The notes beneath the pieces are model-generated. The model had not been told where the DNA came from and ran no database searches. It saw only the letters and a list, made by a program, of their open reading frames with translations. Source: Nocardia asteroides (GTDB lineage Bacteria; Actinomycetota; Actinomycetes; Mycobacteriales; Mycobacteriaceae). From it: a stretch of 64,000 nucleotides of DNA. Below, one piece after another: positions 17,113 through 28,332 of the stretch. Position 1 is the stretch's first letter. Each line of letters begins with the position of its first letter. A program made the translations under genes and the position numbers. The stretch is taken from NCBI GenBank assembly GCA_019930625.1, contig CP082844.1:4774001-4838000 (forward strand), read 5' to 3'.

Positions 17113-17667
17113 TCAGACCCGCTTGTCGTCGATGAGTGCGGCCAGCACTCCGAAACTGTCGTGCGCTTCGGCGCCCGCGACGGCTCGCTCGACGCCGCCC
17201 CGGGAGACCTCGAGCGGCTGCATGCGCGCGCCGGCTCCGGCGGTGCAGACGGCTGCGAGGTACAGCTCGGTGATGCTTGCGCGCTATAGGGTCCACATGC
17301 GATCAGCGTCGGCATGAACGCCCGCGGCGCTCAGCCCGGCCGTATAACGATCGACGAGGCCACGTTCGATCGTGCGCAGCAGATCCGGTTCGACCGACGC
17401 GTTGGCGAAGTAGGCGATGTCGCGGATACCCGCCCCGGCAGTCGCGATCTGCCAGTCCAGGAATCCTGGGCCGGAACTCTCGCAGAAGAGATTGCCCAGA
17501 TGAGGGGCGCCATGGATCAGAGTCTGCGGCTGGGCGGCCCAGAAGGCATCGATATCGGCGCTGCGGTCCAGTCGGTAATCGTCGGGCCCGATGACTCGGA
17601 CCCGGCCGGTGTAAACCGGGCCGTCACCGTTGCCGCCTTCGCAATCCACATCGGAGATCCTCGGCAA
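17113..17667 (-). pseudogene. Aminoglycoside-phosphotransferase-fold kinase, truncated and interrupted
   Basis: The segment LIHGAPHLGNLFCESSGPGF, continuing LDWQIATAGAGIRDIAYF, is the catalytic loop and DxD region of the APH/choline-kinase fold. The catalytic Asp expected in HGDPHLGN is Ala. A TAG at 17284-17286 interrupts the frame after DADRMWTL. The same frame then continues for about 52 codons (SITELYLAAVCTAGAG to VLAALIDDKRV) with the helical C-terminal character of the family, ending at 17113. The N-lobe is not recognisable upstream; 17668-18030 holds only fragments. Substituted catalytic residue, premature stop and missing N-lobe together indicate a decayed gene. Confidence 0.75.
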
Positions 17668-18038
17668 GCAAGGGTCGTACGAGGGATGGCAGTCGGGTCC
17701 GCACCATGCCCGTAACGGCGTTGTCGTCGACTTCGTCCCGGATGCCGGGACATCCTCGACGACCTGACCGAACCCCGCAGATCGACGAGCAGGGGCCGGG
17801 ATTCAAGATCACGCTGATCGCAATCCTTCTGCGAAACGTTCTGCCTCTCTTACTGTTCGGCCAGCCCGCTGTGCGATCTGCTCGATGACCGGAACTTCGA
17901 TCGGCTCCGCAGCGCCCACGGTGCGCCGACGATGCCTCGACCGGATTCGCGCCGCCTGCCGGGCGACGCGAAAGCCGGCGGGCGGTCGAGCGCCGCCCGA
18001 CTCGGCTCTCGACGCCGACCTACGCCTGAATCGGAGTG
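17668..18038. other. Region lacking a supported gene
   Basis: About 370 bases upstream of the phosphotransferase remnant. Short minus-strand frames (for example EQIAQRAGRTVREAERFAEG, ending near 17809) could be vestiges of its N-terminal part or of another gene, but no family is recognisable and no good start site is seen. Confidence 0.35.
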
Positions 18039-18794
18039 ATGGTGCAGCCAACCCCATGGACAGCCGATGACATTCGATCCGAAGCAGCGCCCAGCGGGGC
18101 GCCGCGGCTCGCCGGTCTCCGGACACGTCTGTCGATACTGGACGGCTACTGGGGGTATCTGGGCGCCGCGGCCGGCAGCATTGTCACACTGATCCTACTG
18201 TTCCAGCCGTGGCTGACCGCGGCGGGCGCCGACGGTAAGGCCAGCGTCGATGCCTTCGGCCGGATGACCGCGACCACGTCCTTCCTGAACGTGTGGTCGT
18301 CATCGCCGCCGCCCACCGCGCGGATCAGCGGCGCTTTCGCGATTCTTTCCGTGGCCGCGATCGTCATCACGGTCTGCACGGTGGCGGTGAATCTCCGGTA
18401 TCGCACCGGGGCCCTCGCGCGACTGGCCACGATTTCCACGGTCACCGCCGCGGCTCTGGTCGCGCTCACGGTGCTCTACATCAACAGCAAAAGCCCCGAA
18501 TTGCGGGCCATGCTCGCGCGCACCTCAGATCTCGGCGGGCAGGCCGGGATGGTCATGAGTTGGGCTTTCGGCAATGGCAGCCTCGTTGTGCCGGGGGTAC
18601 GCCAAGTTTCCTACAACACCGCCGGACTCACGCCCTGGGCGATGCTCGCGGGCGCCACGTCGCTCGCCTCGGCGGTCGCAGCGCTCGCCCAGTGGATACG
18701 CGACCACCACCCGGCCACCTCTGTTCGCCTGCGGTGGCGCATCGCCATCGGTGAGTCGAAACCCTCGGGCGAGTCGGCACGGCAAGATCACTGA
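18039..18794 (+). CDS. Four-TM membrane protein of unknown function
   Basis: The 251-residue protein has a polar N-terminus, then hydrophobic segments at about residues 43-60, 98-118, 125-147 and 198-218, and a basic cytosolic tail. A loop of about 35 residues after the first TM (AADGKASVDAFGRMTATTSF) and one before the last (SWAFGNGSLVVPGVRQVSYN) would be extracytoplasmic. I recognise no family. The gene overlaps the 3' end of the convergent SLOG-domain gene by 7 bases. A GTG immediately upstream at 18036 is an alternative start. Confidence 0.7.
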   Translation: MVQPTPWTADDIRSEAAPSGAPRLAGLRTRLSILDGYWGYLGAAAGSIVTLILLFQPWLTAAGADGKASVDAFGRMTATTSFLNVWSSSPPPTARISGAFAILSVAAIVITVCTVAVNLRYRTGALARLATISTVTAAALVALTVLYINSKSPELRAMLARTSDLGGQAGMVMSWAFGNGSLVVPGVRQVSYNTAGLTPWAMLAGATSLASAVAALAQWIRDHHPATSVRLRWRIAIGESKPSGESARQDH

Positions 18795-19540
18795 ACCGTC
18801 GATGGAACGTTCTGCGCCACAGCGCCGAATGCCGTATCTCGAGCCGAGAGTATGTCGGTGATCGCGCTCATGACGCGGGCCGGTTCCTCGAGCGCGACGA
18901 TCTGTGTCAGAGCGGATCCGGCGATTCGGGCGGCTTGTTCGCAGGCCTGGGCGCCGGTGCGGGCTCGGGCGATGTCGTCGGCGGCGCGGCCGGAACCGTT
19001 CAGCACGAGAACGGAGCGGCCGGCCGCGAGGCTGTGCAGTGCGTCGGTGTAGGCGATGGCGCCGCCGTTGACCAGCAGGGTCGTCGAGGGGCGCCCCGCC
19101 GCGATCGAGGTGGCGGCGGCCGCCAGCCACGGGGACTCGTCGCCCCATCGGGTGCCCGGCACGATGATCAGGTGGGTGTGCCGAGTCTCGGCGGACGCCG
19201 AGTCCGCGGAAGGCGGCTGCTTTCCGGGCAGTGTCACGGTGCCGGCCGCGGCGACGCCGATCAAGGGGAAGGAGGCGCGGGCGCGGGATCTGGCTTGCCC
19301 GATCAGCCGCATCACGCCCGCGTCGGTACCGCCGTCGACGACCGTGACGCCGAGCCGATCCAGCGTGGGCACGAGCTGACCCGAGCACAACGCGGCGAGC
19401 GCGGGCGGCGGCTCGGAACCCATGCCCGACGCGCCACCGACCACCACGAGTACGGGGCGGCTCAGAGCTATGCCGGCGCGTGACAGTTCCGCGTCGAGCG
19501 CTGCGGTCGAGGCGACCCGGATGACTTCGGGGCCGCTCAT
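18788..19540 (-). CDS. SLOG/LSDAT-type nucleotide-ligand-binding domain protein
   Basis: The 250-residue protein reads as a Rossmann-like SLOG fold of the prokaryotic LSDAT (SLOG in TRPM) type. It opens with VLVVVGGASGMGSE, has VTVVDGGTDAGVMRLIGQAR, then FPLIGVAAAGTVTLPG, then HTHLIIVPGTRWGDESPW and a late TTLLVNGGAIAYTDALHSL with VLVLNGSGRAADDIARAR. The glycine-rich loops and the GGTDAGVMRLIG helix are typical. Such domains are thought to sense nucleotide-derived ligands, sometimes together with membrane effectors. ATG at 19540 is chosen (MSGPEVIRVAS). It follows cbbR on the same strand with a 100-base gap and converges on a four-TM protein gene. Confidence 0.75.
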   Translation of the reverse strand: MSGPEVIRVASTAALDAELSRAGIALSRPVLVVVGGASGMGSEPPPALAALCSGQLVPTLDRLGVTVVDGGTDAGVMRLIGQARSRARASFPLIGVAAAGTVTLPGKQPPSADSASAETRHTHLIIVPGTRWGDESPWLAAAATSIAAGRPSTTLLVNGGAIAYTDALHSLAAGRSVLVLNGSGRAADDIARARTGAQACEQAARIAGSALTQIVALEEPARVMSAITDILSARDTAFGAVAQNVPSTVQ

Positions 19541-19642
19541 ACCGGCTCGGTCACGCGTCTGGTGTGCACTTCTCGAGTGTGGCACGCGCCCGACACCGGG
19601 CACGTCACACGCGGGGACAGGTCGCACAGCGGGTTGGAGGAC

Positions 19643-22105
<2,463 letters not shown>

Positions 22106-22125
22106 GCATCCCGAAAGGACGAGTC

Positions 22126-22548
22126 ATGTACTTACGGCACGGAACGTTTTCCTACCTGCCGCCGTTGGCCGACGAACAGATCGCCGCCCAGGTGCGCTAC
22201 GCGCTGCTCAACAGCTGGCCGGTCTCAATTGAGTACACCGACGATCCGCATCCGCGCAACGCCTACTGGGAGATGTGGGGATTGCCGCTGTTCGACCTGG
22301 ACGAGCCCGACGGCGTGCTGGCCGAGATCGATGCGTGCCGGGCCACTTTCCCGCGCCATTACGTGCGGGTGCTGGCCTATGACGCCCGGTACACGAGGCA
22401 GACGACGGCGCTGAGCTTCCTGGTGCAACGCCCGCCCGACGAGCCCGGCTTCGTGCTGGCCCGCACCGAGGGCCCGGACCGTCAGCAGAGGTACGGCCTG
22501 CACTCGTATGCGACGACCGTCCGCCCGGGAGACCGGTATGGCGGCTGA
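22126..22548 (+). CDS. cbbS: RuBisCO small subunit
   Basis: The 140-residue protein has the small-subunit hallmark block [19 protein letters not shown] and the opening [23 protein letters not shown]. It includes the C-terminal extension (about residues 105-140) typical of red-type small subunits, which form a hairpin in the central pore of the L8S8 complex. It starts 20 bases after cbbL with GAAAGGA upstream and overlaps the start of cbbX by 11 bases, so the three genes are coupled. Confidence 0.96.
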   Translation: MYLRHGTFSYLPPLADEQIAAQVRYALLNSWPVSIEYTDDPHPRNAYWEMWGLPLFDLDEPDGVLAEIDACRATFPRHYVRVLAYDARYTRQTTALSFLVQRPPDEPGFVLARTEGPDRQQRYGLHSYATTVRPGDRYGG

Positions 22549-23554
22549 GCGCAACGGCTCCGGATTCCGTCTGCACCGCCCGGGGGCCGACGCCTCCGGG
22601 GCGGTGCGGGCGGCGTCCGCCGAACCCGAGACACAGGAGATCCTCGGTGCGGACGCGGTGCTGGATCTGTCGACCGACATCGCCGGGCACGACGTCGAGG
22701 AGACGCTGGCCCGGCTGGACGCGGAACTGATCGGGTTGGCTCCGGTGAAGCGGCGGGTGCGTGAGATCGCGGCGCTGCTGCTGATCGATCGCGCGCGGCA
22801 GCGGTTCGGGCTGACATCGTCGCGGCCCACCATGCACATGAGCTTCACCGGCGGGCCCGGTACGGGTAAGACCACGGTGGCGTTGCGTATGGCGCAGATG
22901 TTGCACGCCCTGGGCTACATCCGCAAACCCAAGGTGCACACCGTCACCCGCGACGACCTCGTGGGCCAGTTCATCGGGCACACCGCGCCGAAGACGAAGG
23001 AGGCGCTGGCCAAGGCGGCGGGCGGTGTGCTGTTCGTCGACGAGGCCTACTACCTGTTCCGGCCGGAGAACGAACGCGACTATGGGCAGGAGGTAATCGA
23101 GATCCTGTTGCAGGAGATGGAGAACGAGCGCGCCAGCCTGGTGGTGATCTTCGCGGGATACCCGGATCGGATGGACCGCTTCTTCTCCGCCAACCCGGGC
23201 CTGTCCTCCCGGGTGGCCCACCACCTGGAGTTCGCCGACTACACCCACGCGGAACTGCTGGCCATCGCCGAAATCATGGTGGCCGCGGAGCACTTCCGGT
23301 TCGATGACGCGGCGCGGACGGCGTTCGGGGAGTACCTGGAACGCCGGATGGCTCGTCCGCGCTTCTCGAACGCGCGCAGCGTACGCAACGCCCTGGACCG
23401 CTGCCGGCTGCGGCAGGCCAAGCGTCTGGTCGAACTGCGCAGACCGCTGACCAAGACCGACCTGCTCACGCTGACCGACCGGGACGTATACGGCAGCAGC
23501 GTGTTCACCGGCACCGAGCTACCCGACGGGCCCACCGTGCGAGCCCCCCGGTGA
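22538..23554 (+). CDS. cbbX: AAA+ RuBisCO activase CbbX
   Basis: The 338-residue protein has a canonical AAA+ module: Walker [17 protein letters not shown], Walker [16 protein letters not shown], sensor and Arg-finger region [18 protein letters not shown], and C-terminal helical lid [20 protein letters not shown]. In red-type RuBisCO systems CbbX is RuBP-activated and pulls on the large-subunit C-terminus to release inhibitory sugar phosphates. ATG at 22538 is favoured (MAAERNGSG) and lies inside the end of cbbS. The N-terminal ~45 residues are low in similarity and may be longer than in proteobacterial CbbX. Confidence 0.95.
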   Translation: MAAERNGSGFRLHRPGADASGAVRAASAEPETQEILGADAVLDLSTDIAGHDVEETLARLDAELIGLAPVKRRVREIAALLLIDRARQRFGLTSSRPTMHMSFTGGPGTGKTTVALRMAQMLHALGYIRKPKVHTVTRDDLVGQFIGHTAPKTKEALAKAAGGVLFVDEAYYLFRPENERDYGQEVIEILLQEMENERASLVVIFAGYPDRMDRFFSANPGLSSRVAHHLEFADYTHAELLAIAEIMVAAEHFRFDDAARTAFGEYLERRMARPRFSNARSVRNALDRCRLRQAKRLVELRRPLTKTDLLTLTDRDVYGSSVFTGTELPDGPTVRAPR

Positions 23555-23569
23555 CGAGATCGAGGCGTT

Positions 23570-24685
23570 GTGCCAGAAGGACTGAAAACCCTCACCCGCT
23601 ACACCATCGAGCAGGAACACCGGCATCCCGGATCATCCGGTGAGTTCTCCGCTTTGGTGAACGTGATCGCGACCGCGACGAAGATCATCGCCAATCAGGT
23701 CACCCGGGGTGCGATCGCCGGTTCGCTCGGCGCGGTGATCGATCCCGCCCTGCTCCCACCCGGCGATCCGGACCCTTCACCACCGACCGTGCACCGCGAG
23801 CTGGACGCGATCACCAACGACATCATGGTCGCCGAAACCCAGTGGACCGGACATCTTTCGGCGCTGCTGTCCGAACAGATCAGCGAGATCCATCCGGTGC
23901 CCGACGCCCATCGGCGGGGGAAGTACCTGCTGGCGTTCGATCCCCTGGACGGTTCGTCGAACATCGACGTGAACCTGCCGGTGGGCACGATCTTCAGCGT
24001 GCTGCGTGCGCCGGCGCGTAGCAAGGATGGCCAGAAGCCCCCGGCGGCCGTCGATTTCCTCCAGGCGGGCGTCGAACAGGTGTGCGCGGGCTTCACCCTG
24101 TACGGGCCTGCGACGATGCTGGTGCTGACGACCGGCAACGGGGTGGACGGGTTCACCCTGGACCGCGAGATCGGCGCGTTCGTGCTGACCCACCCGCGGA
24201 TGCGCATCCCCGAGGACACCTCCGGTTTCGCGATCAACGCGGCCAACGAACGGTTCTGGGAGCGGCCGGTGCGCCGCTACGTGCACGAGTGCCTCGACGG
24301 TGTCGACGGCCCGCGCGAGCGGGATTTCAACATGCGCTGGGTTGCCTCGCTGGTCGCCGACACCTTCCATATCCTCACCCGCGGCGGGGTCTACCTGTAT
24401 CCGCGCGACACACGCCCGCCTGCGCGTCCGGGCCGGGTGGCATTGCTCTACGGCGCCAACCCGATCGCGTTCATCGTCGAACAGGCCGGCGGCGCGGCGA
24501 CTACCGGCAGCGAGCGGGTGCTGGAGGTGGCGCCGGACGACGTCCACCAGCGGGTGCCACTGATCTTCGGTTCCCGCAATGAAGTGGAGCGCATCGTGCG
24601 GTATCACCGCGAACCCGACGAGGGCCCCAGCTTCGACAGCTCGCTGTTCGGAACGCGGTCTCTGTTTCGTCCGGCCAGGCGCTGA
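23570..24685 (+). CDS. fbp: Class I fructose-1,6-bisphosphatase
   Basis: The 371-residue protein is a class I FBPase, with the metal-binding motif LLAFDPLDGSSNIDVNLPVGTIF, NMRWVASLVADTFHILTRGG and LLYGANPIAFIVEQAGGAATTGSERVLE. Actinobacteria usually rely on a class II (GlpX) enzyme for gluconeogenesis, so a class I copy within the cbb operon is best read as Calvin-cycle specific; it may also act on sedoheptulose-1,7-bisphosphate. The start is GTG at 23570, 15 bases after cbbX, and prk follows 12 bases after its stop. Confidence 0.95.
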   Translation: MPEGLKTLTRYTIEQEHRHPGSSGEFSALVNVIATATKIIANQVTRGAIAGSLGAVIDPALLPPGDPDPSPPTVHRELDAITNDIMVAETQWTGHLSALLSEQISEIHPVPDAHRRGKYLLAFDPLDGSSNIDVNLPVGTIFSVLRAPARSKDGQKPPAAVDFLQAGVEQVCAGFTLYGPATMLVLTTGNGVDGFTLDREIGAFVLTHPRMRIPEDTSGFAINAANERFWERPVRRYVHECLDGVDGPRERDFNMRWVASLVADTFHILTRGGVYLYPRDTRPPARPGRVALLYGANPIAFIVEQAGGAATTGSERVLEVAPDDVHQRVPLIFGSRNEVERIVRYHREPDEGPSFDSSLFGTRSLFRPARR

Positions 24686-24697
24686 AGGAGGAGCACC

Positions 24698-25576
24698 ATG
24701 TCGGTCAAGCATCCCGTCGTCGCGATCACCGGGTCCTCCGGTGCCGGGACCTCCAGCGTGACACGGACATTCCAGGAGATATTCCGCCGTGAAGGCATCA
24801 GCGCGGCCATCATAGAGGGCGATTCGTTCCACCGTTACGACCGCAACGAGATGAAATCGGCGATGGCCGAGGCCGAGCAGAACCGCAATCTGCGGTTCTC
24901 GCATTTCGGTGAGGAGGCCAATCTGCTGAAGGAGTTGGAGACGCTGTTCCGTGACTACGGCGAGACCGGCGTCGGGACGGTGCGCCGATACCTGCACGAC
25001 GAGGCCGAAGCCAAGCCGTACGGCCAGCCGCCGGGCACCTTCACCCCGTGGGAGGAATTGTCGCCGGGCAGTGACCTGCTGTTCTACGAGGGCCTGCACG
25101 GCGCCGCGGTCACCTCCACCGTGGATGTGGCCCGGCATACCGATCTGCTGGTCGGCGTGGTGCCCATCATCAACCTGGAGTGGATTCAGAAGGTGATCCG
25201 GGACAAGACCGAGCGCGGTTACTCCAGCGAGGCCGTGATCGACACCATCCTGCGGCGGATGCCGGACTACGTGACCTACATCTGCCCGCAGTTCTCCCGC
25301 ACATATGTCAACTTCCAGCGGGTGCCGACGGTGGACACGTCCAATCCGTTCATCGCGCGCACCATTCCGACGGCGGACGAGAGTTTCGTGGTGATCCGGT
25401 TCGCCGAGCCGAAGGTCATCGACTTCCCCTATCTGCTGTCGATGCTGCACGACTCGTTCATGTCGCGGACCAATTGCATCGTGGTGCCCGGCGGCAAGAT
25501 GGAGCTGGCCATGCAGCTGATCTTCACCCCGCTGATCCTGCGATTGATGGACAAGCGGCCGAAACGCTCGTGCTGA
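24698..25576 (+). CDS. prk: Phosphoribulokinase (class I, bacterial type)
   Basis: The 292-residue protein phosphorylates ribulose-5-phosphate to the RuBisCO substrate RuBP. It has the P-loop AITGSSGAGTSSVTRTF, the segment IIEGDSFHRYDRNEMK, the Walker-B-like LLFYEGLHGAAVT, and the C-terminal FPYLLSMLHDSFMSRTN with GGKMELAMQLIFTPLI of bacterial octameric PRKs. AAGGAGG precedes the ATG. It is the last gene of the cluster and converges with dinB 41 bases away. Its presence with cbbLS makes the RuBP cycle functional in principle. Confidence 0.96.
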   Translation: MSVKHPVVAITGSSGAGTSSVTRTFQEIFRREGISAAIIEGDSFHRYDRNEMKSAMAEAEQNRNLRFSHFGEEANLLKELETLFRDYGETGVGTVRRYLHDEAEAKPYGQPPGTFTPWEELSPGSDLLFYEGLHGAAVTSTVDVARHTDLLVGVVPIINLEWIQKVIRDKTERGYSSEAVIDTILRRMPDYVTYICPQFSRTYVNFQRVPTVDTSNPFIARTIPTADESFVVIRFAEPKVIDFPYLLSMLHDSFMSRTNCIVVPGGKMELAMQLIFTPLILRLMDKRPKRSC

Positions 25577-25617
25577 GGCGGTCGCGTGTTCCCGATGCCG
25601 CTCGTCCGCTGAGCCGG

Positions 25618-26859
25618 TCAGTCGGGGAGCAGCGGGACGGAGAGGCCCTCCCCACGGTGCAGTAGGGTCGCTCGGGTGACGGCGGCCGAGCCGAAGCGCT
25701 CGCGCAAGTCGTCGAGGGTGGCGTCGAGTGTGTTGGCGGCGCGGTCCTCGAAGGGCAGAGTGAGCTGGACGCTGCCGGCGTCGTCGAGGTTGGTCAGCGC
25801 CAGGCCGATCAGGGTCAGGCCGCGTTCCCGGATGACCGGCATCGCTCCGGTGAGCAGCGTGCGGGCCGCGTACAGGATCGTCTCGGTATGGTCGGTGGCC
25901 TCGGCGAGGGTGTGTGAGCGGGTGGCGCGGGCGAAGTCGTCGAATCGCAGGCGCAGCACCACCGTTCGGCACACCCGGTCGGCGGCGCGTAGGCGCCTGC
26001 CCAGCCGATCGGTGAGTCCGTGCAGGTAGGCCTCGATCTCCTCGGGAGGACGGTGCCCGCGCCCGAGGGCGCGCTGGGCGCCGATCGAGCGCCGCCGCTT
26101 GCCGGTTTCGACGCGGCGCGGGTCACGCGCCCAGGACAGGGCGTACAGGTGGCGGGCCGCTGCGGGGCCGAGTATCGCCCGCAGCGGGCGCTCACCCAGC
26201 TCGGCCAGCTGCCCGACCCGGGTGATGTTGTGCTCGTGCAACGTGCGCGCGGTGACATCGCCGACGCCCCATAGTCTTTCGACCGGCAGCGGATGCAGGA
26301 ATTCCAGTTCGCCCTCCGGCGCGACCAGCCGCAATCCGTCGGGCTTGGCGACCGCGCTGGCCACCTTGGCGAGGAACTTGGTGCGGGCGATCCCCACCGA
26401 GATGGGCAGACCGACCCGATCGCGCACCTGTGCGCGCAGCCGTGTCGCGATGGCGACGGGCTCACCGGAGATCCGGCGCAAGCCGCCGACATCGAGAAAC
26501 GCCTCATCGATGGAGATGCCCTCCACCACGGGCGTGGTGTCGCGGAAGACGTCGAAGACGGCTTTGCTCGCCTCGGCATAGGCCGACATGCGCGGCGGCA
26601 CCACGATCGCGTGCGGGCACAACCGGCGCGCCTGCCCGCCGTTCATCGGCGTGCGCACTCCGAACGCCTTCGCCTCGTAGCTGGCCGCCAGGACCACGCC
26701 GCCGCCCACGATCACCGGCTTGCCGCGCAGCCGGGGGTCGTCGCGCTGCTCGACCGAGGCATAGAACGAGTCGAGGTCGGCATGCAGGATCGATGCCTCC
26801 GCCCGCGCGAGTATCCGGGGGCGGCCGGATCGGGAGACGGGCGCATCGGACACGAACAT
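25618..26859 (-). CDS. dinB: DNA polymerase IV (Y-family)
   Basis: The 413-residue protein has the Y-family catalytic motifs: SILHADLDSFYASVEQR with the first Asp, VLAASYEAKAFGVRTPMNGG, the SIDEAFLDV acidic pair, and the helix-hairpin-helix LWGVGDVTARTLHEHNITRV, followed by a little-finger domain. A beta-clamp-like QLTLPF peptide lies near residue 360. It performs error-prone translesion synthesis. ATG at 26859 is chosen (MFVSDAPVSRS); an ATG at 26889 is possible. It is divergent from blaI. Confidence 0.95.
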   Translation of the reverse strand: MFVSDAPVSRSGRPRILARAEASILHADLDSFYASVEQRDDPRLRGKPVIVGGGVVLAASYEAKAFGVRTPMNGGQARRLCPHAIVVPPRMSAYAEASKAVFDVFRDTTPVVEGISIDEAFLDVGGLRRISGEPVAIATRLRAQVRDRVGLPISVGIARTKFLAKVASAVAKPDGLRLVAPEGELEFLHPLPVERLWGVGDVTARTLHEHNITRVGQLAELGERPLRAILGPAAARHLYALSWARDPRRVETGKRRRSIGAQRALGRGHRPPEEIEAYLHGLTDRLGRRLRAADRVCRTVVLRLRFDDFARATRSHTLAEATDHTETILYAARTLLTGAMPVIRERGLTLIGLALTNLDDAGSVQLTLPFEDRAANTLDATLDDLRERFGSAAVTRATLLHRGEGLSVPLLPD

Positions 26860-26986
26860 ATGTTCGCACAGGCCGCCGACAAGGGGCATCGGCGCAGGCG
26901 ATCTACTGGTTGCCTCCGTAGTAACCGGTCTCTGCCGGTAACCTGTTCCCACGACGGGGTACAGCTCGGATGAGGGAGTCGGTACG

Positions 26987-27367
26987 GTGCGTGGATTCGG
27001 GGATCTGGAGGCGGTGATCATGGACCGCATCTGGGATCAGGACGCAGAGGACACAACGGTGCGCGAGATCTTCGACGAACTGTCGGCTCAGCGGGACATC
27101 GCTTATACGACGGTGATGTCGACCATGGACAACCTGCATCGCAAAGGCTGGCTGGCCCGCGAACGCGCCGGCAAGGCCTATCGATATTGGCCGACCCTCA
27201 CCAGGGAGGAGCACAGCGCCCGGCTCATGCTGGAGGCGCTCGGCTCCGGCGGACGTTCGGACCTGGTACTCAGCCATTTCGTCGATCGGATCAGCGCCGA
27301 GGAGTCGGCCGGGTTGCGTGCCGCGCTGCGCAGACTGGCGGCGCGCAAGTCACCAGAAGTGCCGTGA
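26987..27367 (+). CDS. blaI: BlaI/MecI-family transcriptional repressor
   Basis: The 126-residue protein shows the BlaI winged helix: FGDLEAVIMDRIWDQDAEDTTVREIFDEL and IAYTTVMSTMDNLHRKGWLARERAGKAYRYWPTLTREEHSA, plus a C-terminal dimerisation helix bundle. The start is GTG at 26987. The stop overlaps the start of the M56 peptidase gene (GTGA). In beta-lactam responses the repressor is cleaved or released after sensor activation. TACT and AGTA half-sites (26904-26907 and 26920-26923) in the upstream intergenic region could be part of its operator, though this is weak. Confidence 0.92.
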   Translation: MRGFGDLEAVIMDRIWDQDAEDTTVREIFDELSAQRDIAYTTVMSTMDNLHRKGWLARERAGKAYRYWPTLTREEHSARLMLEALGSGGRSDLVLSHFVDRISAEESAGLRAALRRLAARKSPEVP

Positions 27368-28314
27368 GCCTTGCCATAGCTCTGATGCTGTACGGCAGCG
27401 TCGTGGCGACCTTCGGTCCGCCCGTGCTTCGCGGTCTGACCCATCGCGGCATCGCGCCCCGGCTGGGTGTGATCGCCTGGGTGGTCGCGATCGTCGGCGC
27501 GCTGAGCGCCTGGGGGATCGCGGCGACATTGGTCACCATCGAGTTCGCCACCTACTGGGGACATCCGAAGGACGCGCTGCGCGCCTGCGTCTCGTTCCTG
27601 TGGACCCCGATGCACGTACACGGCGCCGCGGCCACCCGGGCGGCCACTTTCGCGGTGGCGGCGCTGGTCGCCACCGGCACGGTCGCGCTGGTGGCGCGCG
27701 CGGTCGGTGTCGTGCTGAACATGCGCAGGCGCACCGACGCCCATGCCAGGGCGGTCCGGCTGGTCGGCAGGCCGGTGGCGGGCATCGGGGCGGTCGTGCT
27801 CGATTCGCCGCAGCGCCAGGTGTATTGCGTGCCGGGGCGGCCCGACACCATCGTCGTCACCTCCGCCGCGCTGGACGCGCTGGACGACGATCAACTGGCC
27901 GCGGTGCTCGCGCACGAACGCGCGCACCTGTCCGGCAGGCACGCTGCGCTGACCGCGGTGCTGCGCGCGGTGGCCACCACGCTTCCCGGCTTGCGATTGT
28001 TCACCGCCGGAGCGGCCGAGACCGCCCGGCTGCTCGAGATGTGCGCCGACGACAAGGCCGCCGACGAGCACGGTTCGCTGCCGCTGCTCGGCGGGCTGCT
28101 GGCGATCGTCGGCATCACCGAGCCCGCGCCGCCGGGCGCGCTGGCCGCTGCGGGTACCGCGGTGCTGGCCCGCGCCGAGCGGCTGGCCGACCCGGTCGGC
28201 GCGATCCGGCGCGCCACCACCCGCACCGCCCTGCTCGGCGTGATCGCGATGACGGTGGCCGGGTCGGCACTGGCGGCCGCGACGGTCGCCGGTCTCGGCA
28301 CGCTGCTGAGCTGA
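27364..28314 (+). CDS. BlaR1-like M56 family metallopeptidase
   Basis: The 316-residue membrane protein has hydrophobic segments near residues 3-25, 36-60, 93-115 and 285-310, and the zinc-protease motif in VLAHERAHLSGRHAAL (HExxH as HERAH). The Glu for third-ligand binding is plausible in MCADDKAADEHGS. Unlike staphylococcal BlaR1 it has no C-terminal penicillin-sensor domain, as is typical of actinobacterial copies such as mycobacterial BlaR. It probably cleaves the co-transcribed BlaI repressor. The GTG start overlaps the blaI stop. Confidence 0.9.
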   Translation: MSLAIALMLYGSVVATFGPPVLRGLTHRGIAPRLGVIAWVVAIVGALSAWGIAATLVTIEFATYWGHPKDALRACVSFLWTPMHVHGAAATRAATFAVAALVATGTVALVARAVGVVLNMRRRTDAHARAVRLVGRPVAGIGAVVLDSPQRQVYCVPGRPDTIVVTSAALDALDDDQLAAVLAHERAHLSGRHAALTAVLRAVATTLPGLRLFTAGAAETARLLEMCADDKAADEHGSLPLLGGLLAIVGITEPAPPGALAAAGTAVLARAERLADPVGAIRRATTRTALLGVIAMTVAGSALAAATVAGLGTLLS

Positions 28315-28332
28315 GCAGGAGGAGGAGCTCGA

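Noticed and set aside
23777..25972. 731-residue minus-strand open frame over fbp and prk
   Set aside because: His/Arg/Gln-rich with no domain; it lies opposite well-supported cbb genes.
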